Positions 45,717-56,215 of a stretch of DNA of 64,000 nt are shown here, in pieces. The notes under the pieces were generated by a model. The model did no database searches, had not been told where the DNA came from, and saw only the letters and a list, made by a program, of their open reading frames with translations. The position numbers and the translations under genes are program-made. Within the stretch, counting starts at the first letter, position 1. Each line of letters opens with the position of its first letter. The stretch is taken from contig NZ_JAHVXI010000007.1 of assembly GCF_021032705.1 (NCBI RefSeq), forward strand, positions 2,141 to 66,140, written 5' to 3'. The DNA is from Psychroserpens luteolus. GTDB lineage: Bacteria > Bacteroidota > Bacteroidia > Flavobacteriales > Flavobacteriaceae.

Positions 45717-47228
45717 ATGATAGATTTAAATGCTATAGTTTCCACTTTTTCTTCGGAAGATGAGCAACGTTTTATTAACTACTTAGAGAAAAAGAACAAA
45801 CGAAACGACACGAAGAACATCCAATTGTTTAAACTTTTAGTTCAAGACGAACTTACGTCGAAAGAAATGTGTCAAAGCATTTATAATAATAACAGCAAAG
45901 ATGCTTACCATGCCTTAAGGAAACGCCTTTATCAATCTCTTATTGATTTTATTGCAAATAATAATCTAGAAGAAGAGAACTCGGTAGATATGCAAATCAT
46001 TAAATACATCCTAGCTTCCCGAACATTCCTCATTCACAAAAAACCAAAAATTGCCTACCAAATATTAGACAAAGCTGAAACATTAGCCCAAGAACATTAT
46101 TTGTTTCCAATACTCAATGAAATTTACCATACCAAAATCCAATATGCCTACTTAAATCCTTTGGCCGATATTGATGATTTGATAGTAAAGTTCAGAAACA
46201 ATCAAAAACAACATTTCATAGAAGAAGAGCTCAATTTGGTCTATGCAAAAATTAGACAAACTCTAAGCGACATAACCTACAAAGGGAAAGTTCTAGATTT
46301 TAAAACCATACTTAATGATACTTTAGAAGAACACAATATTGATATTTCAGAATCACTCTCATTTAAATCTTTATATCAGTTAATGACTATCGTTAGTCTT
46401 TCGGCTTTTGTAACCAACGATTACTTAAAGATTGAACCCTTTTTAATTGACACGTATCAAAACATACAACATCATAAAAGCAATAACAAACAACTGGTGT
46501 ATCACATTCAAGTAATTTATATGATCGCCAACACTTTGTTTAGAAATAAAAAATTCAAAGAATCATTAGTCTACCTGGAACAAATGAAAACGCTAATGCT
46601 TCAGCAGCGAAAAAAGTACAACACCACATTTAAATTAAAATACAACCTACTCATAGCTCTTAATTACAACTATTTAGAAAGGCAAGAGGAAGCTATTGCT
46701 TTACTAGAATCTATAAAACATACTAAGCATGCTGATATCGAATCATTATTAGACATTCATTTAGGTTTGGTCATGTTTTATATTCAAAAATCAGACTTTA
46801 AAAGTGCTAAAACTATGTTTTCTAAATTTTATCATACCGACAAATATTACATAGAAAAAGCCGGAAAAGAATGGGTTATAAAAAAGAATCTTTCAGAAAT
46901 TATTCTCTATATAGAACTTGGAGATTTAGATCTTGTAGAGTCAAGATTACTAAGCTTTAAACGATCGTATTTCGATTATTTACAGCAGATTAACCAAGAA
47001 AGAGTAATTATTTTTATAAATTTAATCGAATTTTATTTTAAAAATCCTGAGCATATTAGATCACATGATTTTAAAGATAAAGTTGAAAACGCATTCGTTT
47101 GGATTGATGAGCGACAAGAAGATATTTTCGTAATGAGTTTTTATGCTTGGTTAAAGAGCAAAATGGAAGCTAAACCACTTTATGCAACCACACTAGAACT
47201 TATAAAACGAGCGCAAACTGTTAATTAG
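45717..47228 (+). CDS. Helical-repeat protein of unknown function
   Basis: This 503-aa protein is cytosolic, without signal peptide, and rich in helix-forming residues. Tandem TPR-like helices are visible (KIAYQILDKAETLAQEHY, KFKESLVYLEQMKTLMLQQ, LEIVQEEAIALLESIKHTKH-like segments, DFKSAKTMFSKFYHTDKYY). Its N-terminus (FSSEDEQRFINYLEKKNKRND) resembles a family conserved in Flavobacteria but unnamed. Protein-protein scaffolding is likely. It is transcribed alone from the divergent side of the membrane cluster. Confidence 0.7.
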   Translation: MIDLNAIVSTFSSEDEQRFINYLEKKNKRNDTKNIQLFKLLVQDELTSKEMCQSIYNNNSKDAYHALRKRLYQSLIDFIANNNLEEENSVDMQIIKYILASRTFLIHKKPKIAYQILDKAETLAQEHYLFPILNEIYHTKIQYAYLNPLADIDDLIVKFRNNQKQHFIEEELNLVYAKIRQTLSDITYKGKVLDFKTILNDTLEEHNIDISESLSFKSLYQLMTIVSLSAFVTNDYLKIEPFLIDTYQNIQHHKSNNKQLVYHIQVIYMIANTLFRNKKFKESLVYLEQMKTLMLQQRKKYNTTFKLKYNLLIALNYNYLERQEEAIALLESIKHTKHADIESLLDIHLGLVMFYIQKSDFKSAKTMFSKFYHTDKYYIEKAGKEWVIKKNLSEIILYIELGDLDLVESRLLSFKRSYFDYLQQINQERVIIFINLIEFYFKNPEHIRSHDFKDKVENAFVWIDERQEDIFVMSFYAWLKSKMEAKPLYATTLELIKRAQTVN

Positions 47229-47321
47229 AGGTTAAAATTTTATGGTCAATTAAACTATTCTAATAGAAGATGGTCAAAGAGACATCAATGAAAAACGTAT
47301 AATATTAAAACCAAAACAATT

Positions 47322-47783
47322 ATGAAGAAATTAATTTTAATCGCATTAGCATTTGTCTCAATTCAAGCTGTGGCACAAGACCAAAGAAGACTAAAAGCTA
47401 AAGAAGGCCGAAAAGCCAAAATGGATATGAGGCATGACTTAACAGCTGAAGAAATGGCTACGATTAGCACAAAAAAAATGACACTAGCTTTAGACCTAAC
47501 CGAAAAACAACAAGTGCAAGTAAAAGAAGTGATGTTAGCCCAAGCTGAGACTATGAAAGCTAAAAGGAGCGAACGTGAAGAAATGAAAAAAGAAAAAGGT
47601 GAGAAAAAAGTATCTAAAGAAGAACATGTTAAAATGCTCAACAAAAGACTAGATGATCAAATTGCCATGAAAAAGAAAATGAAATCTATTTTAACTTCCG
47701 AACAATATGAAAAATGGGAAAACATGCAAGGTAGACGTCAACATAAAAATAAAGGGAAACACAAAGATAAGTCGAAACACTAA
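47322..47783 (+). CDS. Spy/CpxP-like (DUF4890-type) secreted protein
   Basis: This 153-aa protein has a signal peptide (MKKLILIALAFVSIQAVAQ). The rest is a basic, Met/Lys-rich helical hairpin: LTAEEMATISTKKMTLALDLTEKQQVQVKEVM ... KMKSILTSEQYEKWENMQ. The DLTxxQ and LTSEQYEKW elements are those of LTXXQ/Spy-like periplasmic chaperones and metal-stress sensors. The tail is a run of Lys/His. Two similar proteins occur at 47898 and 60822. Confidence 0.75.
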   Translation: MKKLILIALAFVSIQAVAQDQRRLKAKEGRKAKMDMRHDLTAEEMATISTKKMTLALDLTEKQQVQVKEVMLAQAETMKAKRSEREEMKKEKGEKKVSKEEHVKMLNKRLDDQIAMKKKMKSILTSEQYEKWENMQGRRQHKNKGKHKDKSKH

Positions 47784-47812
47784 ATAAGTTTCCAAGACAA
47801 TTTTACAATATC

Positions 47813-47844
47813 AGCATCGATTTTAACGGTCGATGCTTTTTTTT
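47813..47844 (+). terminator. Terminator after the first Spy-like gene
   Basis: AGCATCGA (47813-47820) pairs with TCGATGCT (47830-47837) around a 9-nt loop, followed by a run of T. Confidence 0.9.
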
Positions 47845-47897
47845 ATCATAAAAATCATTAATTTTAAGCCAGTTGAATTATTTATGATACAAACACA

Positions 47898-48227
47898 ATG
47901 AAAAAATTAATTACACTTTGCATATTTGCCATCGCACTTTTATTTAGTACTCAAGATGTCACAGCCCAAAATACTTTAGAAATTAATGAAGCAGCGAATG
48001 CTAAAACCAAAGAGCTTAGAAAGAAAATCAAGTTTGAGCAAAACAAAATGGATGATGTATACAAAGCATACCAGGCTTATGGCATTGCTTATAAAAAGAT
48101 AAGTGGCAACTTAGAAGGCAACAAAGATCGTCTTGAAAAAATAGAAAAAGTTTTAGACGAAAAACTAAAAACAATATTAACTCCAGAACAATATCACAAC
48201 TATCTAGAACTCATACGAGGACTCTAA
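47898..48227 (+). CDS. Small Spy-like secreted helical protein
   Basis: This 109-aa protein has a signal peptide (ending DVTAQ, about 23 residues) and a helical body with KIKFEQNKMDDVYKAYQAY and a terminal LKTILTPEQYHNYLELI. The terminal motif I-L-T-x-E-Q-Y is shared with the preceding gene and with the protein at 60822. A periplasmic role as a small chaperone-like or stress protein is inferred from this resemblance only. Confidence 0.65.
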   Translation: MKKLITLCIFAIALLFSTQDVTAQNTLEINEAANAKTKELRKKIKFEQNKMDDVYKAYQAYGIAYKKISGNLEGNKDRLEKIEKVLDEKLKTILTPEQYHNYLELIRGL

Positions 48228-48244
48228 CTTAGTTTAAGACAAAT

Positions 48245-48273
48245 AAAAAAGCGACTTAAAAAGTCGCTTTTTT
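48245..48273. terminator. Bidirectional terminator
   Basis: AAAAAAGCGACTT pairs with AAGTCGCTTTTTT around a 3-nt loop, between a plus-strand Spy-like gene and minus-strand hemL. Confidence 0.93.
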
Positions 48274-48277
48274 ATTT

Positions 48278-49564
48278 TTATAATGTTTGGGCTACTTTTT
48301 CTACTGCCCTTATCGTTTCATCCAAATCCTCATAACTTAAAGCATCTGTAATAAACCAGGTTTCAAATGCACTAGGTGCTATATAAATTCCTTCATTTAA
48401 CATGCCATGAAAAAAGGCTTTAAAAGTCTCATTATTTCCTTTTGCAGCCGAATCAAAATCAACAACCTCATCTTCTGCAAAATGAATAGAAATCATTGAA
48501 CCTTTTCTGTTAATAGTGTGAACAACGTGATACTTATTAAGAGCATTGGCACACCCTTCGTGTAAATATTTAGTTTTATCAGCCAATCTTTTAAACAAAT
48601 CTTGATCACTATTAATTGAAGTGAGCATTGCTAATCCAGCAGCCATAGCCAAAGGGTTTCCGCTAAGTGTTCCGGCTTGATATACATTTCCTAAAGGTGC
48701 CAAATGACTCATGATTTCATTACGGGCAGCAAATGCGCCAACTGGCAAACCACCTCCAACAACTTTACCAAAGCAAACAATATCGGCATCTACATTGTAG
48801 AGTTCTTGAACACCTCCTTTAGCAAGTCTAAAACCTGTCATTACCTCATCAAAAATGAGCAGAATATCGTTTTGATCACATATAGTTCTTAATGCTTTTA
48901 AAAAATTATTTTTAGGAGGAACACATCCCATATTACCAGCTACAGGTTCTATGATAATACAAGCAATTTCTCCTTTATTTGCATCAACTAATGCATTAAC
49001 ATTATCAATGTCATTATAAGTTGCTAATAACGTATCTTTTGCTGTGCCTTGTGTTACACCTGGACTATTAGGACTTCCAAAAGTTACGGCACCGCTTCCA
49101 GCTTGAATTAAAAACGCATCACTATGCCCATGATAGCAACCCGCAAATTTTATAATTTTTTCTTTTCCTGTGTATCCTCTTGCTAATCGAACAGCACTCA
49201 TACAGGCTTCTGTTCCAGAATTCACAAAACGTATCTTGTCAATGTTTGGAACCATTGATACAGCTAATTCTGCAATTTTCGTTTCAATTTCAGTAGGCAT
49301 TCCAAAAGAAGTACCTTGCTTTGCTTTAGCAATAACAGCATCTACAACAGGCTGGTAGGCATGACCCAATAACATTGGACCCCAAGAATTAATGTAGTCA
49401 ATATAGCGATTATCATCCTCATCATAGACATATGCCCCTTTTGCTGATTTTGCAAAAATTGGTGTTCCTCCAACAGCTTTAAACGCTCTCACTGGCGAAT
49501 TAACACCTCCAGGAATCACCTGTTCTGCATCTTTAAATAATGCACTACTACGTTGATATAACAT
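48278..49564 (-). CDS. hemL: Glutamate-1-semialdehyde 2,1-aminomutase
   Basis: HemL makes 5-aminolevulinate from glutamate-1-semialdehyde in the C5 heme pathway. The 428-aa PLP enzyme shows [39 protein letters not shown] and the PLP lysine K267 in [15 protein letters not shown]. It is the last gene of a three-gene minus-strand operon, one base after the preceding stop codon. No other heme genes are in the window. Confidence 0.97.
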   Translation of the reverse strand: MLYQRSSALFKDAEQVIPGGVNSPVRAFKAVGGTPIFAKSAKGAYVYDEDDNRYIDYINSWGPMLLGHAYQPVVDAVIAKAKQGTSFGMPTEIETKIAELAVSMVPNIDKIRFVNSGTEACMSAVRLARGYTGKEKIIKFAGCYHGHSDAFLIQAGSGAVTFGSPNSPGVTQGTAKDTLLATYNDIDNVNALVDANKGEIACIIIEPVAGNMGCVPPKNNFLKALRTICDQNDILLIFDEVMTGFRLAKGGVQELYNVDADIVCFGKVVGGGLPVGAFAARNEIMSHLAPLGNVYQAGTLSGNPLAMAAGLAMLTSINSDQDLFKRLADKTKYLHEGCANALNKYHVVHTINRKGSMISIHFAEDEVVDFDSAAKGNNETFKAFFHGMLNEGIYIAPSAFETWFITDALSYEDLDETIRAVEKVAQTL

Positions 49565-49565
49565 A

Positions 49566-50387
49566 TTATTTTGATTTTATAATAAGAATTTGCCCTAGGG
49601 AAAGGTCATTATTTTTCAGGCTATTAAGGCGTTTAATTTCTTCAACCGAAGTATTATATCGTTTAGATAATGAATATAAAGTATCACCTTTCACCACTTT
49701 GTGACTTACAGATAAATCTGATTTAGGTCTATCATTTGGAACTGCAACATTATTTAAAACCATGTCATCATATTTATCTAATTGATAGCGCTCAATTAAG
49801 CTAATCAACTTCTGAGGATATCGTCTATCTGTTGCATATCCAGCAGCTCTCAGCCCCTTTGCCCATCCCTTATAATCGTTTGATCTTAGTTTGAATAATT
49901 TAGAATAACGACCTCTAGTTGTTAAAAATGCTGAATGGTCTTCAAAAGAAGAGAATGCATGTTCATACTTTCTGAAGCATTCTTGGGATTTATCATCATC
50001 ATGATAGATTTTTTTACCTTTCCAACCATGACATTTAATTCCGAAATGATTATTAGCTTCTACCGACAATCTTCCTTTACCAGAACCAGATTCTAGTATG
50101 CCTTGCGCCAATGTGATACTTGCAGGGATTTTAGACTTTCGCATTTCATCCATGGCAATCGCATTATATGTCAAAATATAAACCTCAGTAGCGCTCAATT
50201 TTGAATTTTCTGGTATGTCTACAGTTTTTGGTAATTCTTTTACTTCCGGCGTTGTCTTTGGCGCAACAACAACCTGCTCAGTTTTTTGTTTTGACTTGCT
50301 TTTTTTTGTGACAATTCTCTTTTTAGAACCACAACTAAAAGCAAATGCACTTAAAACTAAAACGAAACCTATTTTTTTCATAGACAT
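49566..50387 (-). CDS. Glucosaminidase-LysM lipoprotein
   Basis: This 273-aa protein has a lipoprotein signal ([13 protein letters not shown]) and a basic linker. A glucosaminidase domain spans about residues 75-200 ([36 protein letters not shown], with Glu in ILESG as likely catalytic acid). A C-terminal LysM domain ([27 protein letters not shown]) binds peptidoglycan. It probably remodels the cell wall. Its ATG overlaps the stop of the upstream gene (TAATG at 50387). Confidence 0.9.
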   Translation of the reverse strand: MSMKKIGFVLVLSAFAFSCGSKKRIVTKKSKSKQKTEQVVVAPKTTPEVKELPKTVDIPENSKLSATEVYILTYNAIAMDEMRKSKIPASITLAQGILESGSGKGRLSVEANNHFGIKCHGWKGKKIYHDDDKSQECFRKYEHAFSSFEDHSAFLTTRGRYSKLFKLRSNDYKGWAKGLRAAGYATDRRYPQKLISLIERYQLDKYDDMVLNNVAVPNDRPKSDLSVSHKVVKGDTLYSLSKRYNTSVEEIKRLNSLKNNDLSLGQILIIKSK

Positions 50388-51277
50388 TAAACGATTAAAG
50401 GCTTTTTTTGTTGTTGTAATTTAGTATTCATTCCTTCAATTCCTTGCAAACCACCAGTATGTATAGCTAGTATTTTTGAATGCTTCGGAAAATAGCCTTT
50501 TTTAATTAAATCGTAAATACCAAACATCATTTTCCCTGTATAAATCGGGTCTAACGGAATGTTATAAGAATGCTTAAATTCGTTAATAAATATTATCAAA
50601 TCTTCAGTTACTTTAGCATATCCACCAAAATGATAACTGGTAATTAACTCCCAATTTTCATATAATGCAAATTTAGTAATTTCTTCTTGTAAAAAGTTAC
50701 CTTTTAACGCAGGAAAACCAAGAATTTTTTGATGTGGCAAGGCTGAATTTATTAATCCTGAAATTGTTCCTCCAGTGCCTACAGAACAACACACAAAATC
50801 ATAACATTCATCTGCTTTGGTTAATATCTCCTCACATCCTTTTATGGCCAATGCATTGGTGCCTCCTTCTGGAATCAGGTAAAAGTTATCAAATTCATTT
50901 TTTAATGCAGCTATAAAATGTTTATCTGCTTTACTCCGAAAATCTTCTCTTGTCACAAACTTTAATATCATTCCGCAGTCTCTAGCAAAAGCCAAGGTTG
51001 GATTCGTATCAACTCTATCTATTAACTCCTCACCTCTAATAATCCCAACAGTATCAAAACCAAATTCTTTTCCAGCCGAAGCCACAGCTGCAATATGATT
51101 TGAAAATGCACCACCAAAGGTTAATAGTGTTCTCTTCTTCAATCGTTTTGCCTCATATAGATTGTATTTCAATTTTCGATATTTATTGCCAGAAATATAA
51201 GGATGAGTTAAATATTCAGGCTTTATATCAACCTGATTATCAATACTTAAATTCCTTTTATCTTCAAATTTTAACAT
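50387..51277 (-). CDS. PLP-dependent ACC deaminase/D-cysteine desulfhydrase family protein
   Basis: This 296-aa protein is of tryptophan-synthase-beta fold. The PLP lysine lies in YISGNKYRKLKYNL (about residue 33), with LTFGGAFSNHIAAVASAGKEF and the phosphate-binding VCCSVGTGGTISGLI. The family includes 1-aminocyclopropane-1-carboxylate deaminases and D-cysteine desulfhydrases, and the sequence does not decide between them. It is the first gene of the operon with the glucosaminidase and hemL. Confidence 0.85.
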   Translation of the reverse strand: MLKFEDKRNLSIDNQVDIKPEYLTHPYISGNKYRKLKYNLYEAKRLKKRTLLTFGGAFSNHIAAVASAGKEFGFDTVGIIRGEELIDRVDTNPTLAFARDCGMILKFVTREDFRSKADKHFIAALKNEFDNFYLIPEGGTNALAIKGCEEILTKADECYDFVCCSVGTGGTISGLINSALPHQKILGFPALKGNFLQEEITKFALYENWELITSYHFGGYAKVTEDLIIFINEFKHSYNIPLDPIYTGKMMFGIYDLIKKGYFPKHSKILAIHTGGLQGIEGMNTKLQQQKKPLIV

Positions 51278-51475
51278 TTAGTCGAATATAATAACTGTAT
51301 TCACACGAACAAAGTTTAAAAAACTATATTTATAATAGAATACATACGCTTAATTAACAAATAAACATATAATTAAGCAGTATTACTAAGCGAATCCCCA
51401 TAATCGTCAGTTCATATCCTACCAGAAAATCATGAATCTCATGACTTTATATGTTGTGCATAAAATTGAATATGT

Positions 51476-54400
51476 ATGATTAGAAAATTACTCCTTGCCT
51501 CAGTATTTACTATATTTTTATGCTCAGAACTGAATGCACAAGTCACGATCTTCTCTGAAGATTTTGAGACTGCCACTGGATCCGAAAATCAAGCTACACC
51601 TTATATTGGTTGGCAAACTGGCGATTTCGCAACAACACCTCCAACAAACAATAACTATTGGTGGGTATTAGATAATACAAGATGTAATGTGATATCAGGT
51701 AATTACTCAATGGCTGTGAGTATCAACACCCCTGTTACCACTGGAACTCGACCTGAATATCGAGATAATAGAGTTGCGTCTACCCTAGTCTATTACACAA
51801 CACCAATAGATGCCACTAATTATACTAATGTGACTTTAGACTTCAATTGGATATGTGAAGGTGAATTGTTTTTTGACTTTGGTTCAGTAATCTATTCTTT
51901 AGATGGAACAACTTGGGCTGCACTTCCTGCAACTTACCAAGGTCAGAGTACTACTCAAAATGTCACTAATTTAGACTTATCTGTAATTGACGGACAACAA
52001 TTTTATTTAGGTTTTGCATGGGAAAACGATAATTCTATTGGTGGATTTCCAGCGTTTACTATTGATGATATTGATGTAAAAGGTATTCCATTAACCCCTT
52101 GTACAACACCTAACCAGCCTACAACTTTAAATCTAAATTCATCTGGAGATACTATAAATGGATCTTTTACTGATGCAGTTCCTACACCTGATAATTATTT
52201 GGTCGTAGTAAGCCCTTCAGCAACTGCACCAACACCTGTGAATACGACATCTTACAATATCGGTGACACCATAGGTGCTGGATATACTGTAGTAGATATT
52301 GATAACGATACCAACTTTACTGCGACTGGATTAAATCCAGCCACTACATACTATATATACGTTTTTTCTTATAACTCCACTTGTATAGGTGGCCCTCTTT
52401 ATAATTCTACTAATCCTTTAACCGGAAGCACCACAACAACAACATCTACATATTGTACTCCTTCAAATGAATTAGTTGCATTCAATGCTACTGTGAAATA
52501 TATAGATGACGTAGAATTTACAGGAACATTAAACGATGTTTCAAACTTAAATTCTGGTAACTCAGTTGCAGGATATACAGATTGGACAGGCTTACCTAAA
52601 AGTATTCAAGCTCAAGGTGAAGGTATTAACGTTTACGTAGAAGCCTTTAATGGTAGAGGTCGTTGGAAAGCTTGGGTTGATTGGAATAAAGACAGTGCTT
52701 TTGATTTTACTACTGAAGAAGTTTACGATAGTGGCGCAGTAGGTACAACCACAACAACCTTTAGCTTTGTTATCCCTGCAAATCAAGCTATTGGTGATTA
52801 TAGAATTCGTATTAGATTTTATAATTCAGCAGTAGATAATTGGAACTACGATTTTGATTCATGCGAATTTTTTGATTTTTGGGATGATACTACAGGCAAT
52901 CCCAATGATGGTGATTTTAGATTAGGTGAAGCAGAAGATTATTTATTCACAGTCGTACAAAGCTGCGGTGCAACTATCACGAGTAAAACAGACGGCTCAA
53001 CCTGTGGTCCTGGTGCAGTTACACTTCAAGTAACGGGCTCAGCTGGAACGTCGCAATTTAAATGGTATGACGCTGAAACCGGTGGAAATCTAGTTGCTAC
53101 CACTACTGGAGATTGGTCTCCAATTATTTCTAATACAACTACTTATTGGGTTACAGCCGATAATGGGAGCTGCGAATCTTTAGTTAGAACTAAAATTACT
53201 GGTACCGTAAACCCTATAACAACTTTAACAATTACACCAGCAGTTCCAGAAATATGTGGTGAAGATGATATTATTCAAATAGCAGCAATTGGAAGTACCG
53301 AACTTGCATATTTAATTGATGAAGATTTTGAATCTGGAAACTTAGGTGTATTCACACAAAACAATATAGAAGTTAACGGAGCGCCTTACGATGGAATATC
53401 CCAATGGCAAACCCAAACCAGTACTTATGAACCCTTTCAATTTGTTTGGAATCCGGCCATATCCTCAGGTTTTGGAGCAAATGTTTTTGCTATGAGCACA
53501 TCTGATTCTGGAATTATACACACAGAAAATGAATTGATTTCACCAATTACGGATGCTACAGATTTTACAGGTTTAACGCTCGAACTTGACATGTACTTTT
53601 CGCAATATTTCCCCTCTGTGCCAGAATATGTAAATATTGAAGTCTCTACCGATGGAGGTACTACATGGCCAAATGTTATTGCAAATATTACGAGTGATGT
53701 CGGATTCGGAACCAATTTTAGTCATTTAACTTATGATCTATCAGCTTTTGATGGTGCACCTAGCTTAAGAGTTAGAATCTATTATTATGCAGATTGGGGA
53801 GACGGTGTCGCTGTAGATAACATCCAATTGCATGGCACCAGACCACTGAACCCATCATTCACATGGACTGGTACTGTCGATGCCTATACAGACGCAGCGG
53901 CCACAATACCATACACACCAGGAACAACTGCCGCGTCAGTATATGTAAAACCAACAATAGTTCAATTACAGCAATCGACCTTTTCATTTACTGCCAATGC
54001 AACACTTTCTAATGGTTGCACTATTAGTAAGGACATTTCAATTACTAATAACACCAAAATTTGGAATGGTACACAAGGCACAACAACTTGGAACGATGCA
54101 AACAATTGGTATCCTACAGGAGTTCCAACAAGTGACAACTGTGTCGTTATTGGTGATGTTGGCATACTTCCCGATCCAAGTATATTAGGTCCGCCTGTAC
54201 CACCTACACCATCATATGCTAGAAATTTAACCGTTAAAAGTAATGGTAATTTGGAATTGGAACCATCAACATCTTTAACTGTTACCGATTGGATTGATGT
54301 AGATCCCAATGGTTCGCTCATGGTAAGAAATAATGCCAATTTAGTACAGGTTACAAACGTAGTTTCAAATAACAATACGGGAAGTATCACAATGCAACGA

Positions 54401-55843
54401 GAAGTAACCGGTTTGAATGCTTCAGACTATGTCTATTGGTCTTCATCGGTCGAAAATTTTGCAGTCGCTGGAGTTTCTCCAGGCACAAATGCTGGATTTA
54501 ATTTAATATGGATTCCAACTGTTGGTGGAAATGGTGTTGGAAACTATGGAGAATGGCAAGCTACAACAGAAAATATGGTTGCTGGAAAAGGATATGCCAT
54601 TAGAGGGCTTTCTGGAACCTCTGTAGTGAATACTGCAGCATTTATTGGTCGACCAAGTAACGGTATTATTAATAGGCAAATTTCCAGAGGAACTTACAAT
54701 GGAGGAGATTATCCAGGAGCTGGATCTACTGTAGCTACAGCAATTGATGATAATTGGAACTTAGTTGGTAATCCATTTCCATCTGCAATTTTTGCAGATA
54801 CGTTCATTACTACTAATGCCGCTGTCATAACAGATGATGCTAATCCTGTAATAGCTGGAACAGTATATCTTTGGTCACACCAATCTGCTCCTAGTAATGT
54901 TGTGACCGATCCGTTTTATGGTGATTATGTTTACAACTACAATCCAAATGATTATATCGCTTATAACTTAACAGGATCTACGCCTGCAGGCTTTAATGGA
55001 TTTATTGGAGCTGGTCAAGCCTTTTTCGTTCTAATGGATCATACTGCAACTACACCTTCAAATCTCATATTCGACAATACAATGAGAAGCGGTGTTTATG
55101 ACAATAGTCAATTTTATAGAACCGCTAATCCTTCTGTGAATGACAGTGAAACTGTGATTGAAAAACATAGGCTTTGGTTGGATCTAATAGATGATAATGA
55201 TAATGCCCACTCTATTTTAATTGGATATATTTCAGGAGCATCTAACGCAAAGGATAGACTATTTGATGGAAACCAACTGAGCGACGGTAACACACTTTTT
55301 TACTCGTTAATTGATAATGAGAATATGTCTATTCAAGGACGTTCGTTACCATTTAATGATTCAGACACTGTGCCTCTTGGGTATCAAATCCCTCAAAATG
55401 GTACGTATTCTATTGCTATAAATAGTGTAGACGGGTTATTTGAAACAACAAACCAAAATATCTTTATAGAAGATACTTATACTAATACCATTCATGATTT
55501 AAGATTAAGCCCATATAGTTTCACCTCAGATTCTGGATCCTTTAATGATCGATTTATTCTAAGGTATACTAATGAAACTTTAGGCGTTAACCCTCTAAAT
55601 GATAATGAAGGTATAGTAGTAAGTACACCCAAAAGTGAATACATCAAAGTAACTTCCGAAATTGGAACAATTAGCACTATAGTTATTTATGATGTAATAG
55701 GTCGATCAATAATTAAAGAAAATGAGATTAATCAATCAGATTTCATTCTAAACAAAACCAGATTATCTCATGGAACATACATTGTTAAAGCTGAATTAGT
55801 TAACGGAAAACAAAAAATTCAAAAAATCGTCTTAAAACAATAA
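51476..55843 (+). CDS. Large secreted multidomain protein with T9SS type C sorting region
   Basis: This 1455-aa protein has a signal peptide (TIFLCSELNAQ). A jelly-roll-like domain covers about residues 22-205 (ILSEDFETATG...FTIDDIDVKGIPL). A FnIII-like segment and a GEVED-like domain at about 327-491 (WKAWVDWNKDSAFDFTTEEVYDSG...GEAEDYLFTV) follow. Further comes an Ig-like CGATIT...WYDAETGGNLV segment and another EDFESGN jelly roll. From about 1230 the sequence matches the T9SS sorting signal type C region (HRLWLDLIDDNDNAHSILIGYI...NDRFILRYTN), ending with a type A-like tail. It is surface-exposed or released; ligand unknown. Confidence 0.88.
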   Translation: MIRKLLLASVFTIFLCSELNAQVTIFSEDFETATGSENQATPYIGWQTGDFATTPPTNNNYWWVLDNTRCNVISGNYSMAVSINTPVTTGTRPEYRDNRVASTLVYYTTPIDATNYTNVTLDFNWICEGELFFDFGSVIYSLDGTTWAALPATYQGQSTTQNVTNLDLSVIDGQQFYLGFAWENDNSIGGFPAFTIDDIDVKGIPLTPCTTPNQPTTLNLNSSGDTINGSFTDAVPTPDNYLVVVSPSATAPTPVNTTSYNIGDTIGAGYTVVDIDNDTNFTATGLNPATTYYIYVFSYNSTCIGGPLYNSTNPLTGSTTTTTSTYCTPSNELVAFNATVKYIDDVEFTGTLNDVSNLNSGNSVAGYTDWTGLPKSIQAQGEGINVYVEAFNGRGRWKAWVDWNKDSAFDFTTEEVYDSGAVGTTTTTFSFVIPANQAIGDYRIRIRFYNSAVDNWNYDFDSCEFFDFWDDTTGNPNDGDFRLGEAEDYLFTVVQSCGATITSKTDGSTCGPGAVTLQVTGSAGTSQFKWYDAETGGNLVATTTGDWSPIISNTTTYWVTADNGSCESLVRTKITGTVNPITTLTITPAVPEICGEDDIIQIAAIGSTELAYLIDEDFESGNLGVFTQNNIEVNGAPYDGISQWQTQTSTYEPFQFVWNPAISSGFGANVFAMSTSDSGIIHTENELISPITDATDFTGLTLELDMYFSQYFPSVPEYVNIEVSTDGGTTWPNVIANITSDVGFGTNFSHLTYDLSAFDGAPSLRVRIYYYADWGDGVAVDNIQLHGTRPLNPSFTWTGTVDAYTDAAATIPYTPGTTAASVYVKPTIVQLQQSTFSFTANATLSNGCTISKDISITNNTKIWNGTQGTTTWNDANNWYPTGVPTSDNCVVIGDVGILPDPSILGPPVPPTPSYARNLTVKSNGNLELEPSTSLTVTDWIDVDPNGSLMVRNNANLVQVTNVVSNNNTGSITMQREVTGLNASDYVYWSSSVENFAVAGVSPGTNAGFNLIWIPTVGGNGVGNYGEWQATTENMVAGKGYAIRGLSGTSVVNTAAFIGRPSNGIINRQISRGTYNGGDYPGAGSTVATAIDDNWNLVGNPFPSAIFADTFITTNAAVITDDANPVIAGTVYLWSHQSAPSNVVTDPFYGDYVYNYNPNDYIAYNLTGSTPAGFNGFIGAGQAFFVLMDHTATTPSNLIFDNTMRSGVYDNSQFYRTANPSVNDSETVIEKHRLWLDLIDDNDNAHSILIGYISGASNAKDRLFDGNQLSDGNTLFYSLIDNENMSIQGRSLPFNDSDTVPLGYQIPQNGTYSIAINSVDGLFETTNQNIFIEDTYTNTIHDLRLSPYSFTSDSGSFNDRFILRYTNETLGVNPLNDNEGIVVSTPKSEYIKVTSEIGTISTIVIYDVIGRSIIKENEINQSDFILNKTRLSHGTYIVKAELVNGKQKIQKIVLKQ

Positions 55844-55844
55844 C

Positions 55845-56168
55845 TTATAAGTAACTAACAAATCCAAAAAAAGGCCTTGATTTCAAATAATTGAGGTCTT
55901 TTTCATGAGTATAAGCTTCCTTTTCAAATGAAATATGGTGATATGCTTTATACCAATTTTTCATTTTAACCCATTTAATTAAAAACTCAACAACATAAAA
56001 TATATAAAATGGAATAATAAGCATTTCTAGTTGTTGCCTTAAATGAATTCGTTCATGATTAACTAGCGTTGCATTAGTTTTTAAGTAATTATATTTCAGA
56101 AAAATAAATGGAAAAATCGTTATTCCAACATAACCTCTTGGCACTAAATATTTAGAAATTAAAACCAT
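55845..56168 (-). CDS. Small membrane protein with HExxH motif
   Basis: This protein of about 107 aa has an N-terminal hydrophobic strand, then TLVNHERIHLRQQLEML with an HExxH (HERIH) motif, a membrane segment (IIPFYIFYVVEFLIKW), and FEKEAYTHE, where a Glu could be the third zinc ligand. This equals the minimal gluzincin layout. The family is conserved but uncharacterised in Flavobacteria. The ATG at 56168 is chosen; a TTG at 56180 also exists. It converges with the T9SS cargo gene, leaving one base between stops. Confidence 0.65.
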   Translation of the reverse strand: MVLISKYLVPRGYVGITIFPFIFLKYNYLKTNATLVNHERIHLRQQLEMLIIPFYIFYVVEFLIKWVKMKNWYKAYHHISFEKEAYTHEKDLNYLKSRPFFGFVSYL

Positions 56169-56203
56169 ATTTATAATCAATCAAAAATCTTTCCAATTTA
56201 CAT

Positions 56204-56211
56204 TATCTTTG
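56204..56211 (+). promoter_or_regulatory. -7 box for DUF5522-hutU
   Basis: TATCTTTG matches TAnnTTTG and ends 5 nt before the DUF5522 start codon, so the transcript would be nearly leaderless. Confidence 0.5.
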
Positions 56212-56215
56212 TAAG

